In this document: piece by piece, positions 38,701 to 53,700 of the stretch | How positions within the stretch are numbered: position 1 is the first letter of the stretch | Layout: each line of letters begins with the position of its first letter | Source of the DNA: Ariolimax columbianus | Taxonomy: Eukaryota > Mollusca > Gastropoda > Stylommatophora > Arionidae | Length of the DNA: 64,000 nt | Direction: 5' to 3' | NCBI GenBank assembly: GCA_036924085.1 | Contig: JAVGWX010000012.1 | Span: 4,942,043 to 5,006,042, forward strand | The notes under the pieces: generated by a model | What the model was told of the DNA's origin: nothing | Databases searched by the model: none | The model's input: the letters and a program-made list of their open reading frames with translations, nothing else | Program-made: the position numbers and the translations under genes

Positions 38701-41700
38701 AAGTGACGTCGTGGTGGCCCTACACTTTTAATCATCACCACGGATATCCACCAATGAGATGGAGAGATGGCCTCAAACAAGACCTTGGTCGGGCATGGTA
38801 CTTAATGGCAAAGGACAGAGATGAGTTTAGACATTTGGCTACCTGACATAGGGCACATAATGTGTCTGAATGACCACCAGGATTACAGTATCAGCTTGCT
38901 GAGTCTGGACACATGTATGTTTGGATTGTGAGTAGTACTAATGTCTACGCTCGACACCTTTAATGGTATTTGAAGTTATGTCTCTCGCCAGTGTAAAGCT
39001 CCTGACACTTATTAGTAGCTTTGTTGTTGTCCATTTTACCATGACTATGAAAGCAAGGAGAAACCATAAATAGTAAACAATAAAGTGGCAATGATCATAA
39101 GACAGTATATTCAACAGCAATCTGACAAGGAGAATATGTAATCCAAATGTATTTGCTTTACGAGAGTATATTTTCTGGGAGCTTGAAATGCATATTTATT
39201 AAATTATTGTAACTTGTTGATTTACTATTTTTCTATGCCAGAATGTTGGCCTGTCCAAAATCTTCTGCTTTTAATAGCCTGTCTTTTTTTGACCATCCTG
39301 TTTCTATAAAGTGTTTCAACTTTCACCTTTTCATAACATCTTACTCATCGGTAATCACTTTCCTTCCCAGAATTCCTACCCTCAAGGAATCCTAATTAGT
39401 CAATTTAAAAAAAATAATAAAATGAATAATTTGTGCTCAGTGATTTTTTTCTATTCCTTATTGCGTATTTTTTTTAAATTTTCATAATGGCTCAAATAAT
39501 TTGTTTTGCCCTTACCTCATTCATATTTTGTTCCTTCATTACCCTTCACTGACCCAGGTCAACTCATTCCATATCTTTTAGTCACTTATCCCTCTTTATG
39601 TATTTCTTCCATTCTTCAATATTGACAGCCATTGGTCTTCCTGATTTTTATTTTTGTATGGATTAAACTTAGTAGTATTATATTAGAGACTGACTTCCTC
39701 TGCCCATCCTCAGTTTATCTGTACATACTTTAGTCTAATCCCTTGGTCAGCAGGTTTTCTAGTTACATTACTTGTTTGTTGTTGGCACAGTGTGTAGCAT
39801 TTATAACTTATGATTTGTGTTGATTCCAATTGATAATAAATCTTGTAAAGCATTTGAGATTTTCACTAGTGGTTCCCACGACAAACAGAATAAGGCCACA
39901 TTTCTTCTCAGCATGTCATAAGAGGCGATTAAGGAAGGTTGTACATGGAGCTGGATACCTCATGTTAAAAACTATTGCTATTGAAACTGCACTACAAATC
40001 ACAAGATTCAGGCTTCACTAAAAAAATGATTAGGGTAATCCAAGTGCAGTGTTGGACCTATACACCACCACAATCTGGAGTGACAGAAACAAAATAAAGG
40101 AAGACAAACTTGGGCTTTTCTTACAATTATGCTAAACCACCTCGTTGTAATGCATGAACAGTCAGTGAACAGTCAGTATTAAGCAGCAGCAGGTTCAACA
40201 TTTCCAGTTTTAAATTACGTATTTTACTCTTTGTCAAAATCAGTTGGCCATAGAATACATCTTTATTGTTTCCTTGTATGCAGCTGGACGGAGCTAGTGA
40301 AACCATAGTCACTGATCACCACTGGCCCTCTGATCAGGAAAGAATTGGCCAATAACAACCTAGATCCGTCAGCATAGACCTGTGCGGGGTGACTTCGGGG
40401 TGCATGAACGTCCCAATCGTTTGCTGGTCACTTTGTGACGAAACTGCACAACTAGAATGTAACACTGGTTGTCTACAAACTATGCAGTTTCTTCTGGGGT
40501 TGCAGTGGTTGAGAGGTCAAGCAATCACCTCCCAAAGCAATGAACTGAAACGATGGACAAATGAATCCCACAAGTTTTCAAGTGACCCCTGGTCTCATGG
40601 GAGGTGGAACCAGCATCCTGAGTTGTCTCCAGTCATTTTGACTGTCTTGCCACTGATCCAAGGTAGCTTTGGACCAGAGTGAGGTTTATGACAAGCGCAG
40701 TTTCTTCTTCACTATAATCTAAATCCCCACCTCACTTCCTTGTTGGGCTCCTGGAAACAGGCCACAGCAACCTGGCCAGTGATGTGGGGATGGACACTGT
40801 AATGTGGGGAGCTTACAGAGGAGGCTAGTATTACACTACAGCCAGGAGGACCCTAGTTTACCTTATCAAGTACACCTCAGGATGTAAGAAGAGCCATTAA
40901 GCCGGCCACCAAAAAAACATCCAAGATTTAAAGGAATTTTGCATGAGTGGCTTCCAACCACAAAACCCACTGCACTTGATTTATCATCTTCATCATCTCC
41001 ACCCCACCCCCCCACCCCCCCCCCCCACACACACATCCATTAAATATGCTGCTATCTCTTGTTGTGGCAGGTGTCCAAGGTTCTAGTACTGGGCAGTGGT
41101 GGGCTGTCCATAGGTCAGGCTGGAGAGTTTGACTACAGCGGCTCCCAGGCTATCAAAGCACTAAAGGTAAGAATTTATTTATTTATTCTCCTTTTTACTC
41201 CAAATGTAGCATAAGGCCAGCACTACAACTGATCTGTTTACAAAAAGCTGTGAGAGTGTTAGTTAGTAAGACACATTGAAATAAGTATAACTTGCCTGCT
41301 CTCTGTGGAACACAGGTCTTCAACAAATATATGCCAAGTCCTCCTGTCCTGGGCCATCCATTTCAACTCTGTTCACACCTTTTGTTTCCTTTACGCTCGT
41401 CTCGAACCTTGAAGAACAGCGGTCATTCTTCTTCTTCGTACGCAGTCAAACGTCAACCTGTATTTTTTCGAAAAAAGCAGCGGTCATCCTGAGGCTGTCG
41501 ACACTGCCATAGAGCTTGTCTAGTGTTGCCACTGGTGATGGCCACATGTGCTTTCTCTCGTCCTCGTATGTTGGGCAGTTTTGCAGCAGATGTTCAGCGG
41601 TCATTTTCCCGGTACCACAAGTGCATTCATCAGTGCCACCTATCTTCAGTTTATTGAATAGGTGGTACCTCATGCTGTTGTGGCCTGTGCGGCGTCTGAA

Positions 41701-44700
41701 GACCACCACCTACTCTCTTCTGTTCAACTGGTAATAAGCATCATTTTTTGTGTAGCCAGTATGTTCTGTTTCCCATTTGGCCATGTATCTGGCCCTAATA
41801 AGCCTTTTGGACTCTTCGTAGGTCACACTAAAATCTGGTTGTGGTAGTCTTGCACCTTCTTTTGCCAGTCTGTCTGCCTCCTCGTTGCCTTGGATCTTAC
41901 AGTGCGATGGAACCCACTGTACCACTACTCTTTTTGGTGCGGACTGCTGGCATAGTTGACAGAGTACTGCTCTTAAATCATTAAGTTCAGTATTTTTCTG
42001 GCTTTTTAGTGCTGTGACTACGGCGAGGGCATCTGTATACAGGACTATCTGGCTTTCATTGCTTTCGCCTGTCAGCATTGCTTCTACTGCAGCCCTCAGT
42101 GCCTCTGCCTCCGCTCTGAAATTGCTTGAGTATTTTCCAGTTGCCACTGACAGTGGAGTTTTTCTACCATTTGGTAGGCTCAGGATACCCCTGCCCCTCC
42201 GTTCTGTGTTGTGTTTGTTACAGAACCGTCGGTGTATGTATGGGTCCAGTCCATGCTTGGGTAGTTTTTCGTTATTTACCTCAGGGTTATGTCTCTTCTT
42301 TCTTTTTCAGTCTGGCTGTTCTTGTTTCCAATACCTGGTATATTTTCTACCACCTCCGGAATGATATGCTGCTTCCAGGTAGGTTTGCGAACAGTAGGGA
42401 TGGGCTTTGGTGTTGTTACGGTGTTCATAGGGTCTTCGCTCATCTTTGCTTTGGCTATTTCTGCAAAGTTTCTCCGCTTTAGTTTCCCATTTCCAAATCT
42501 ATTTAGTCTCTGATGCATTGAATGGTCTGTCAGTCTTCTGAGTTTATCTGCTTGCTGTTGGGCTCTGCAGTCTCTTCTGTCGGTCATGGATTGCAGATTT
42601 GTAATCTTTTCAAGTTCTACAATTGGCGTTGACTTCATGCCTCCTGTTATAACTCTCATGGCTTGGTTTTGAAGTTTGCTAATTTTATCAAAGTTCGCCT
42701 TTGCTGCTGTTGTCCATGCCGCAATGCCATACTCGAGAACTGGTCTCACTCTTCCAGTGTACAGTTTCTTTAATATACTTTCATCTGCTTCCCAGCTTGT
42801 GCCAGCAAGTTTCCTCATGATTGCCATTCTTTGTCTGGCTCTCATTCGGTTTCTCTCAATCTGACTTTTCCATGTCATGCGCCGATCAAATGTGACTCAC
42901 AGGTAGTTTGGGTTGTCGTTTTCGCAGCCATTCAACTGACCTGGCAACAGCAGACATTTTTTTTGTATTTTCCAAACTGAAATTCAACTTGAAATAACTA
43001 AGATTGTAAAATGAAATGACTATGATTGTAAAGTATTGAAACAATTAGAAAGCCTGAAAAGGATATACCACAAACAGACCCAGTATATAGTCTTTCATTG
43101 CCATGATATTGTATAAAGAATGCAAGAGTGATTTTAATGACCACATTAACTTAAATAGTGCCATTATGGAACCATTTTTTAATAGCAGATCTTCAACCAA
43201 AACATGGTTTAATATTTAGTGCATTGTTTCTACAGGAAGAGAACATCAACGTTGTTCTGATGAATCCCAACATCGCCTCGGTGCAGACAAATGCAGAAGG
43301 AGAGAAGCAAGCAGACACAGTCTACTTCCTGCCCATTCATCCAGATTTCATCAAGCAAGTTATAGACAAGGAGCGTCCGGATGGAATTCTACTGTCCATG
43401 GGTGGACAGATTGCTCTGAATTGTGGTAAGTAAATTTATTTGCTGGTCTATCATTTAAGTCTTCTTTGTTGTTCATTCTCCTCAAATATTCACAACTATT
43501 TCCTTCAAATTTTCCTGGCTTCTTATTGCCATACAATTTTACTTTTAATTGAGTAGTGAATGGTCGTGTTGTCAATTCTATGTCTCTCATGGAGCTGACA
43601 AGCCTGGAGAACATGTTCTGCTTGTGCTTCTAGTAAAATAAAATGCTATAGAATGTAAGTGGGTTTGCTTATCTTTTTTCTTTTCTCATGTCTTCTGTTT
43701 GCTCCATACAAAGCATAGGGGGATCATTGCAGCTTGTCACTTTACATGAAGTCTGTAATGAGGCACTTTTATTAACTCTTGCGTCTATGGCTTCCTTTGT
43801 AATTAGTTTTACCTATTTAGATTGTTGGTCCCATTTACAAATTTTAAAAAAATGGGACATGCTTGGAAGGTAGCAGTGACCCTATTCATTCTTCTCCGTT
43901 AACCTCTTGGGTGGATTTTTCTGTTAGTAAAATAAGATTGTTGCTTAGCTTTCTTTTAGTGTAACAGATTTCTCTAAACTGTAGTATATTGATTTGATGT
44001 TATGTCTATTAGTGAAGAATAGATTGATTCTAACTGTGCAAAGTGGATTTGATGTTCTGTCTGTTAGTAAAAACTGGATTGATTTTCATTGTGATATGTA
44101 AATTTACTGATATTTTTGTTAGTAAAACAAATTAGGTTTTACTGGTATTGAAAACTCTAATGCTATGATTCTGAATTCCAAATCTCTGGGATGAGTTTTA
44201 AATATAGTGGGCACTTCAGTTTTCTCTGAAGATGAACGCAAATCTCAAACTTCAACAACATTAATATTGAGAGAAGAATCTAGACCTTTGTATGAAATAA
44301 ATACTCTATGAACTATATATCTTCTTGCTGTATTCAAAACAAGTACATCTATTCACAATGAATCGCTCCTACTTGCAGAAAGTCATTAAAAGGTCCGCAT
44401 ACACTGTAACCAATAAGGATAACACTGCAACTCTTAAAGATGAAACGATGTAACTGTAAAAAGAAGGTATAGTTTTAAATATCTGGGACGGGGACGGCGT
44501 GGCCTAGTGGTTAAGTGGCACGGCTCACAACCAGAAGGTGCTGGGTTCGATCCCCATCACAGCACCGGCCGTTACCCCGGGGAAGCAAACCCTTAGAAAA
44601 TGCAGGAGGAAGCAGACCCTTACATAAAATGCATGCTGAAGTCGGATGCACTGGGCCGACAGGCGCAAAATAAAACCACAGTGTAACGCACATACGCCTT

Positions 44701-47700
44701 GGGGAATAGATAAATAAGGCGAACGCAAAAAAAAAACAAAAAAAAAAATAGCTGGGACCATTTTTTGGCTTAAACCCAACAGCAATCACTTGGAACAGAA
44801 TCTAACCACAACATACTTTGGAGTGTCATACACACAGGACACAATTGATTACCTTCTCTTTGGCATACCCAACATTCTGTGAGGTCATGAAAATACTTCT
44901 TCCTCCCAGGCCAGATAAATGGACCTTGCATGGAACTAAACAACAGCTAACAAACAGATACATATACCATTACATATTTGACTGAAGGGTGAGAGCCAGA
45001 ATACTAATGGATTCACAATAACAATCTCATCTGGGAATTAATACAGAGATGACTGGAAAATACCTGTTACTAGCAGGTCACTCGTGATGCTCCTGTAAAC
45101 TTCTCGGTGATCACATTAGGACAATAACATAATAAAACCCATGTTATAGTCACAGGGCCTTCATTAGTGGCAACGAACAAACAAAAATAACTAACAAATC
45201 ACAATAAAAATCAAAACATGATGTAAGACTGAGATACAATACTGTTTGAGTTGGCAGCCTGTGAAATACGGGGATACAATACATTTTTTATTGTGTTCGC
45301 TTTATTTCTCTATTCTTTAAGACTGTGTGCATTGCACCATGTTGTTATTTTGTGCCTGTCGGCCCAGTGCATCCGACTTTGGCATGCATTTTATTTAAGA
45401 GTCTGCTGCCTTCTGCATTTTCTAGGGGTGTGCTTCCTCTGGGTAACAGCCAGTGCTGTGATTGGGGAGCGAACCTATCACCTTGAGTTTGTGAGCCATG
45501 TCACTTAACCACTAACCCACGCTGTTCCCCAAAATGGTGAAATATGAAGATACAATATGGTTTGAGTTGGCAGCCATTGAAACTAGCCATTAGCTTATTG
45601 ATAAATTGATGCTAATGAATGTGATGAAAATGTCATTGGTGATATGTAAGGTAATGACTTATCATTTAACATGTTCACTTAATGGAACTACTGGTTGCTT
45701 TGTTGTAAGGTCTGGAGTTGGAAAAGCAGGGAGTTCTGAAAGATTATGGCATCAAAGTCTTAGGAACTCAGATCTCAAGTGTTGAGGCTACTGAGGATAG
45801 ACAGATATTTGCAGACAGGCTGAAAGTAAGTTTCAGACCAACTGAAAGTAATGGTTCAGATCAACTAAGGGTAATGTTTCAGACTTATTAGAGTATGGAA
45901 GAGTATGGAGCTAAAGCAAAAATCTGCCAATATATCTTATGTATATGACTAAAACCAAAGCAATTTTTGAATTGGAAGAAAATTGTAATACTTTTTTAAC
46001 AAATTTTTTTTAAAAACTTTTTAAGCAGGGGCTCGACTTCATTGCCTCTGGTTTTTTCCCCATTTTAGCTCGGTCTCTCTCAGCTGATGGGTACCCCATC
46101 TGTAGAGAGCATCGCACAAAGCACGAACTCCATAGCTCCAGCGATGAACCCAGGGATCTATTGAAAAAATTTACATCAGGACCGACCGTCGTAGCTCGAA
46201 ATCGAACCCCGGCCGTCTGAACACGAGGCAAACGGCTTGACCACTTCGCCACAGAGACCCCCAATAATATTTTTGTTATACTAATTTATTTATAAGATTA
46301 CATATTTTTGTTCTGATAGTAATTTTAGTACAAGTCATATTTATATATGCTGACGAGGTCGAAGCTAGTCTCATGATCTCAGACCCGCCTATCAGGGTCT
46401 TCCAACTTGGAGGCAAGCAAAATGAGAAAAAAAAGTATGCAGTTTATCAATAATTCCGACATCTCCCTGTGCTTGTCATACAAGAAGGTAACGAAAAGGT
46501 GTAAGGAGCACTACATGTATGCTCTTACTCACCCACCAGCAGCAACATGCTCTGATCTGACTGCCAAATCTCTGGATCCTTCCCCGAACCACGGAAACCA
46601 ACATTGACCACACTACCACCCCCTTCCCTCTAGCCCCCAACCATAGTTGAAGTTCTTGCTGCTATCTAGGAACTCGGAGATGGATGAGCGGCAGTCCCAG
46701 ATCACATCCTGTTGAGCTGTTGAAACAAGCCATCAACGCAATCAGATTTGCCCTCCATCACTTATTCGTGCAGGTATGTAGGCTGGGACATGTCCTGCCT
46801 GACTGGCGTGATGGAATCGTCGTCTCCACGTTCAAAGACAAGGGGAGTCAGAAAAACTGCAATAATTACAGACTTATAACACTACTCTCGGTTTCTGGAA
46901 AGGTGTTTGTTCACATTCTACTGGCTCGGCTCAAGCCTCGTGTTTGTTCATATTCTACTGGCTAGGCTCAAGCCTCGTGTTTGTTCACATTCTACTGGCT
47001 AGGCTCAAGCCTCGTGTTTGTTCACGTGCTACTGGCTAGGCTCAAGCCTCGTGTTTGTTCACGTGCTACTGGCTAGGCTCAAGCCTCGTGTTTGTTCACA
47101 TTCTACTGGCTCGGCTCAAGCCTCGTGTTTGTTCACATTCTACTGGCTAGGCTCAAGCTTCGTGTTTGTTCACATTCTACTGGCTCGGCTCAAGCCTCAT
47201 GTTTGTTTACGTGCTACTGGCTAGGCTCAAGCCTCGTGTTTGTTCACGTGCTACTGGCTAGGCTCAAGCCTCGTGTTTGTTCACGTGCTACTGGCTCGGC
47301 TCAAGCCTCGTGTTTGTTCACGTGCTACTGGCTAGGCTCAAGCTCATGTTTGTTCACGTGCTACTGGCTAGGCTCAAGCTTTGTGTTTGTTCACGTGCTA
47401 CTGGCTAGGCTCAAGCCTCGTATTTGTTCACGTGCTACTGGCTAGGCTCAAGCCTTGTGTTTGTTCACATTCTACTGGCTAGGCTCAAGCCTTGTGTTTG
47501 TTCACATTCTACTGGCTAGGCTCAAGCCTCGTGTTTGTTCACATGCTGCTGGTTCGGCTCACGCCTCTTCCTGAGCACAAAACTTGCCAATAACCGTCTT
47601 GACTTCACCCCAGGTCATTCTACAACCAATGCTATCCTTGCTCTGCCATTTGACTGGGTGACTCTCTCTTAGACAGATTCCCAACAACTTCGGGTGTCAG

Positions 47701-50700
47701 TGTTCTTGCCCTCGACCTATTCTGCTGGGCCATTGACTGGTTTCTTGACTGCCTCAGCGTACACCAAGAGGGTATTGCTATCAATCAGTCAATCTAACCG
47801 ATCTTGCTTGCACAGATGACATTATTGTGTTTGGCACAGACAACTCTTGCGCTGTAGTGCACTCTAGAAATTCTAGACAGTGAAACACACTTTCAAGGCC
47901 TGTCTATATCCTGGGCCAAAATCAAAGTTTATAACCTCATTTCCAACACAGGGAATTGAAACTCGATGACACACTACTGAGAGCAGGAACGAATTTGTCT
48001 ATCTCGGCAACATGATATCATCGGATGGACGGTCCTGATATGTCATGACAGATCAGACTAGCTGCATCTGCTATGCACAACCTCTGACATGTATCAAGTA
48101 ACGGCAAGATCTCCCTTGAAACAAAAATCAACATCTACCAGTCTTGCGTGGTCTCAGTAGTGCTTTGTGGCTCCAAAAACTGGACATTACTGAAACATGA
48201 CATGTCGAGACTAGAGGTCTTCCACATTCACAACCATATCCTGGGCATATGATGGCATGACTAGATCTGCAACGTGAAGGTCTCTGCTAAAACAGGTTTC
48301 AACCAAATCTTGGAAACACTGGACCACTGCCAAGTTATTTTTGTTTGGTCATACCGTATGGCTGGACCAGGAAACCCTGGCACAAAAGTTACTTCACAGG
48401 TCATTCGCCAGCGTCAAAAGCATTTCCCCGACCAGTTGGTAGCACAGAAGAAGCCATCCACACACAGTATGGCTACAGCAGATGGCAACTTCTACTCAGG
48501 GCGAGGCCTGGAGCCGTGTCACAGCAGTGGGTCACAGACTCAACGAGCGTCAGACGCCCAAGCAAACTTATTTTTTTTTTTTTTTCTCTTGCGTTCGCCT
48601 TATTTATCTATTCCCCAAGGCGTGTGTGCGTTACACTGTGGTTTTTATTTTTGCGCCTGTCGGCCCAGTGCATCCGACTTCAGCATGCAATTTATGTAAG
48701 GATCTGCTTCCTCCTGCATTTTCTAAGGGTTTTGCTTCCCCGGGGTAACGGCCGGTGCTGTGATGGGGATCGAACCCAGCACCTTCTGGTTGTGAGCCGT
48801 ACCACTTAACCACTAGGCCACGCCGTCCCCTAAGCAAACTTATGATTATCATTATTCTTTTATTTATAAATCATTTAACACAAAATTGCTCTCAACTTCA
48901 GTGTAAACATTGCTCTCAACTCCAGTGTAAACATTGCTCTCAACTCCAGTGTAAACATTGCTCTCAACTCCAGTGTAAACATTGCTCTCAACTCCAGTGT
49001 AAACATTGCTCTCAACTCCAGTGTAAACATTGCTCTCAACTCCAGTGTAAACATTGCTCTCAACTCCAGTGTAAACGTTGCTCTCAACTCCAGTGTAAAC
49101 GTTGCTCTCAACTCCAGTGTAAACATTGCTCTCAACTCCAGTGTAAACATTGCTCTCAACTCCAGTGTAAACATTGCTCTCAACTCCAGTGTAAACATTG
49201 CTCTCAACTCCAGTGTAAACATTGCTCTTAACTCCAGTGTAAACATTGCTCTCAACTCCAGTGTAAACATTGCTCTCAACTCCAGTGTAAACATTGCTCT
49301 CAACTCCAGTGTAAACATTGCTCTCAACTCCAGTGTAAACATTGCTCTCAACTCCAGTGTAAACGTTGCTCTCAACTCCAGTGTAAACATTGCTCTCAAC
49401 TCCAGTGTAAACATTGCTCTCAACTCCAGTGTAAACATTGCTCTCAACTCCAGTGTAAACGTTGCTCTCAACTCCAGTGTAAACATTGCTCTCAACTCCA
49501 GTGTAAACATTGCTCTCAACTCCAGTGTAAACATTGCTCTCAACTCCAGTGTAAACATTGCTCTCAACTCCAGTGTAAACATTGCTCTCAACTCCAGTGT
49601 AAACATTGCTCTCAACTCCAGTGTAAACATTGCTCTCAACTCCAGTGTAAACATTGCTCTCAACTCCAGTGTAAACATTGCTCTCAACTCCAGTGTAAAC
49701 ATTGCTCTCAACTCCAGTGTAAACATTGCTCTCAACTCCAGTGTAAACATTGCTCTCAACTCCAGTGTAAACATTGCTCTCAACTCCAGTGTAAACATTG
49801 CTCTCAACTCCAGTGTAAACATTGCTCTCAACTCCAGTGTAAACATTGCTCTCAACTCGTGTAAACATTGCTCTCAACTCCAGTGTAAACATTGCTCTCA
49901 ACTCCAGTGTAAACATTGCTCTCAACTCCAGTGTAAACATTGCTCTCAACTCCAGTGTAAACATTGCTCTCAACTCCAGTGTAAACATTGCTCTCAACTC
50001 CAGTGTAAACATTGCTCTCAACTCCAGTGTAAACATTGCTCTCAACTCCAGTGTAAACATTGCTCTCAACTCCAGTGTAAACATTGCTCTCAACTCTTGT
50101 AAACATTGCTCTCAACTCCAGTGTAAACATTGCTCTCAACTCCAGTGTAAACATTGCTCTCAACTCCAGTGTAAACATTGCTCTCAACTCCAGTGTAAAC
50201 ATTGCTCTCAACTCGTGTAAACATTGCTCTCAACTCCAGTGTAAACATTGCTCTCAACTCGTGTAAACATTGCTCTCAACTCGTGTAAACATTGCTCTCA
50301 ACTCCAGTGTAAACATTGCTCTCAACTCAGTGTAAACATTGCTCTCAACTCCAGTGTAAACATTGCTCTCAACTCCAGTGTAAACATTGCTCTCAACTCC
50401 AGTGTAAACATTGCTCTCTTCAGTGTAAACATTGCTCTCAACTCCAGTGTAAACATTGCTCTCAACTCCAGTGTAAACATTGCTCTCAACTCCAGTGTAA
50501 ACATTGCTCTCAACTCCAGTGTAAACATTGCTCTCAACTCCAGTGTAAACATTGCTCTCAACTCGTGTAAACATTGCTCTCAACTCCAGTGTAAACATTG
50601 CTCTCTTCAGTGTAAACTCCATCTATTGTAGGGTTCTGAAACATGGAGAAAACAATAACCAACAAAAGCTAGAGACTTTCATAAATGAGTGCTTGTATAA

Positions 50701-53700
50701 AATAGAAAGATTGAAGTGTTATGACAAGACCACTGTTTTGAAACTGTTCAAAAGAATCAGATAAAAGTGGGGCATGAAGTTGAGACGACGGTAGCGTTGG
50801 TCAGGACATGCACTAAAGACACCACCTGATAGCTGGAATTTCCAGAGAAAGAGAACAGAGAGAGACCAACATAGAACAGGGAGCTCCAGACAAACAAAAA
50901 ATGAAACAGATATGTAGTGACAGAGATGGAACTACGACTCAGAAAAAAAGCTTTTGTCATGGATTTGTTGGGACCTGTGCTCCACAGGGAGAAAGAAGGT
51001 TTTGATTGATTTTGATGGGTATTTATATTATAATTGGTTATCTTTGTGTTAGAAATGTGCTCAATAATTCTGTATCATTTTCTGTGAACAGGAAATTAAT
51101 GAAAAACTGGCTCCAAGCATTGCTGTTCATAATACGCTAGATGCCGTAGCAGCTGCGGAGAAGATTGGCTACCCAGTCATGTTGCGAGCTGCTTTTGCTC
51201 TGGGAGGGTTAGGATCTGGTGTGGCCAAAAATGAGAAGGAGCTCAGACAAATTTCAGACAAGGTCAGATTGTGTTTTAGATACATGTGTAATCAACTTTT
51301 GTTTAATTAGGACTCCTGAACTGTTTCACTTTCATAGTCTGGGCTCATTGAGGAATGTGTTTTGTAGCTGATGTGTCATGTTTGATGTTAGTTATTGTTG
51401 GGCAATATAGCAATAGTTTGTCTTCTTGTAGCGAGTCCTGGAATTGCAAAAAGCATGTATTTTACTGCTTTTTGTGGATGTGTGCATTTGTGGCAGCTGG
51501 ATTTATATGCAGGGTTTAATATATTTAAGTATTTATTTAATCTTAAATGTCCATTTATCACATAATCAGGTATATGTCACTAAGCTTCATGGGTGTAAGA
51601 TACTTCATTTACCACACTTCATCTCACCTGGCATATGATTAAACTTCATTAGGTACATTAAAGCTCTTCACAAGTCCAGAGTTATGACTATAAACCTGGA
51701 CTTATATTTGTTTTAAGCTGAATCAGTCTCGGGCAGTCAGCACTCATGGAAGTCATATCAGGAATATAAACAATTGTATTATATTGCCCCAGTAGTTTTT
51801 TTTTATTCTTCATATTCTTGTCAGTGTTAAGCATAAACTACCAAATTTCTAGCATTACATGTTTCTGTCATCCTTACTTTTCCACCCAAGGTGTCTGGTC
51901 ATCACACGTTGTAAGCTAACGAGTTCTTCATTGCAAACACCATCCCTCTCATATCTTGTTTTGCTAGTATTTGACTCTTCTCTTCATTTCATCATGCCAG
52001 ACCACTGTGGTGCTATTCTACATCTGTTTAAGAACATTTTTCCTTTTGAGGTGTTTGCTGTTATTGCCTGTATGCTGTTTATTCTGTCCTCAGTGTATAT
52101 GTAGCTAATGTTGTGTAACAATGTTTAGAGAATTTACCTGTGTATATTTTAACTTTTTCACAGTTTGTTTTGTCCCATTTGATATGTTCAGATCATATTT
52201 TTATTTCTTGTTTATCTTGTGGGGAGATGGAATGTAGATGTGCTTTATCTCAACAGGCATTTGCTATGACTACCCAACTGTTGGTGGAGGAATCACTGCT
52301 GGGATGGAAGGAAGTGGAGTATGAGGTTGTGAGAGATGCATATGATAACTGCATCACTGTATGCAACATGGAGAACCTTGACCCCTTGGGCATTCACACA
52401 GGTATGTCCTTGACACTGGTAAATCTCTGACACCCCTCCTTGACACTGGTAAATCTCTGACACCCCTCCTTGACACTGGTAAATCTCTGACACCCCTCCT
52501 TGACACTGGTAAATCTCTGACACTCCTCCTTGACACTGGTAAATCTCTGACACTCCTCCTTGATACTGGTAAATCTCTGACACTCCTCCTTGACACTGGT
52601 AAATCTCTGACACCCCTCCTTGACACTGGTAAATCTCTGACACTCCTCCTTGATACTGGTAAATCTCTGACACTCCTCCTTGACACTGGTAAATCTCTGA
52701 CACCCCTCCTTGACACTGGTAAATCTCTGACACCCCTCCTTGACACTGGTAAATCTCTGATACTTCTTCTTACTTACTTACTTATTTACTTAGTCGCTCC
52801 TCTTCTACCGTGAGGTGTAGAGGTTTGCCAAAGTGAACGCCACCCTGCTCTATCCGCCGTCTTTTTCCTGGCCTCTTTCCAATCCAGCCCTCTATCACTC
52901 AGGGACTGTCGTATGTTGTCTTCCCAACGTACTTTGGGACGACCTCGGGGTCTGCGCCCTTGACTTTTGATCTCCCATGACTGCTTTGGTATCCTTCTTC
53001 TTCTTCTTCTTCGTACGCAATCAGACAGTAACCATTATTTTTTCGAAAAAAGCGGCGGTCATCCTGAGGCTGTCGACACTGCCATAGAGCTTATCTTGTG
53101 GTTCCACTGGTGATGGCCACATCTGCTCTCTCTGATCCTCGTATGTCGGGCAGTTCTGCAGCAGATGTTCAGCGGTCATTTTCCCGGTACCACACGGGCA
53201 TTCGTCGGTACCACCTATCTTTAATTTGTTGAATAGGTGGTGCCTCAGTCTTTTGTGGCCAGTGCGAAGTCTGAAGACAACGACCTGCTCTCGTCTGTTC
53301 AACTGGTAATAGGCATCGTTTTTGGTGTAACCAGTATGTTCGGTTTCCCATTTGGTCATGTATCTGGCTTTAATAAGCCGTTTTGACTCTTCGCACGTCA
53401 TGCTAGTATCTGTTTGTGGTAGTTTTGGGGTTTGATTGAAAGCGAGAATATTGTACAGGTGGTTTTCTCCTCGTTTATTTTGACCAGCCATGAGTTCGCC
53501 CACTCTTCCAGCGATGTTAGGGCCTGCTGCATCCGATTTCTTGCTATGGTGAGATTCTTTTCAGAGGTCCACATAACCAGATCGTCTGCAAACATTGAGC
53601 TATGGACTCTTCTTGGTATATTCTCTGTAATGTCGTTTATATACACCAGGAAGAGTGTGGGTGACAGTACTCCCCCTTGGGGTACTCCCTGCTCGAGTGT

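Noticed and set aside
44517..44590. tRNA genes at 44517, 46200 and 60120
   Set aside because: The box A/box B heads continue into SINE bodies and A-rich tails with target-site duplications, so they are SINE heads and not functional tRNA genes.
48842..50631. Repeat proteins of up to 409 residues (VESNVYTG / LRAMFTLE)
   Set aside because: Artefact of a 24-bp minisatellite in intron 13; several frames are open at once.
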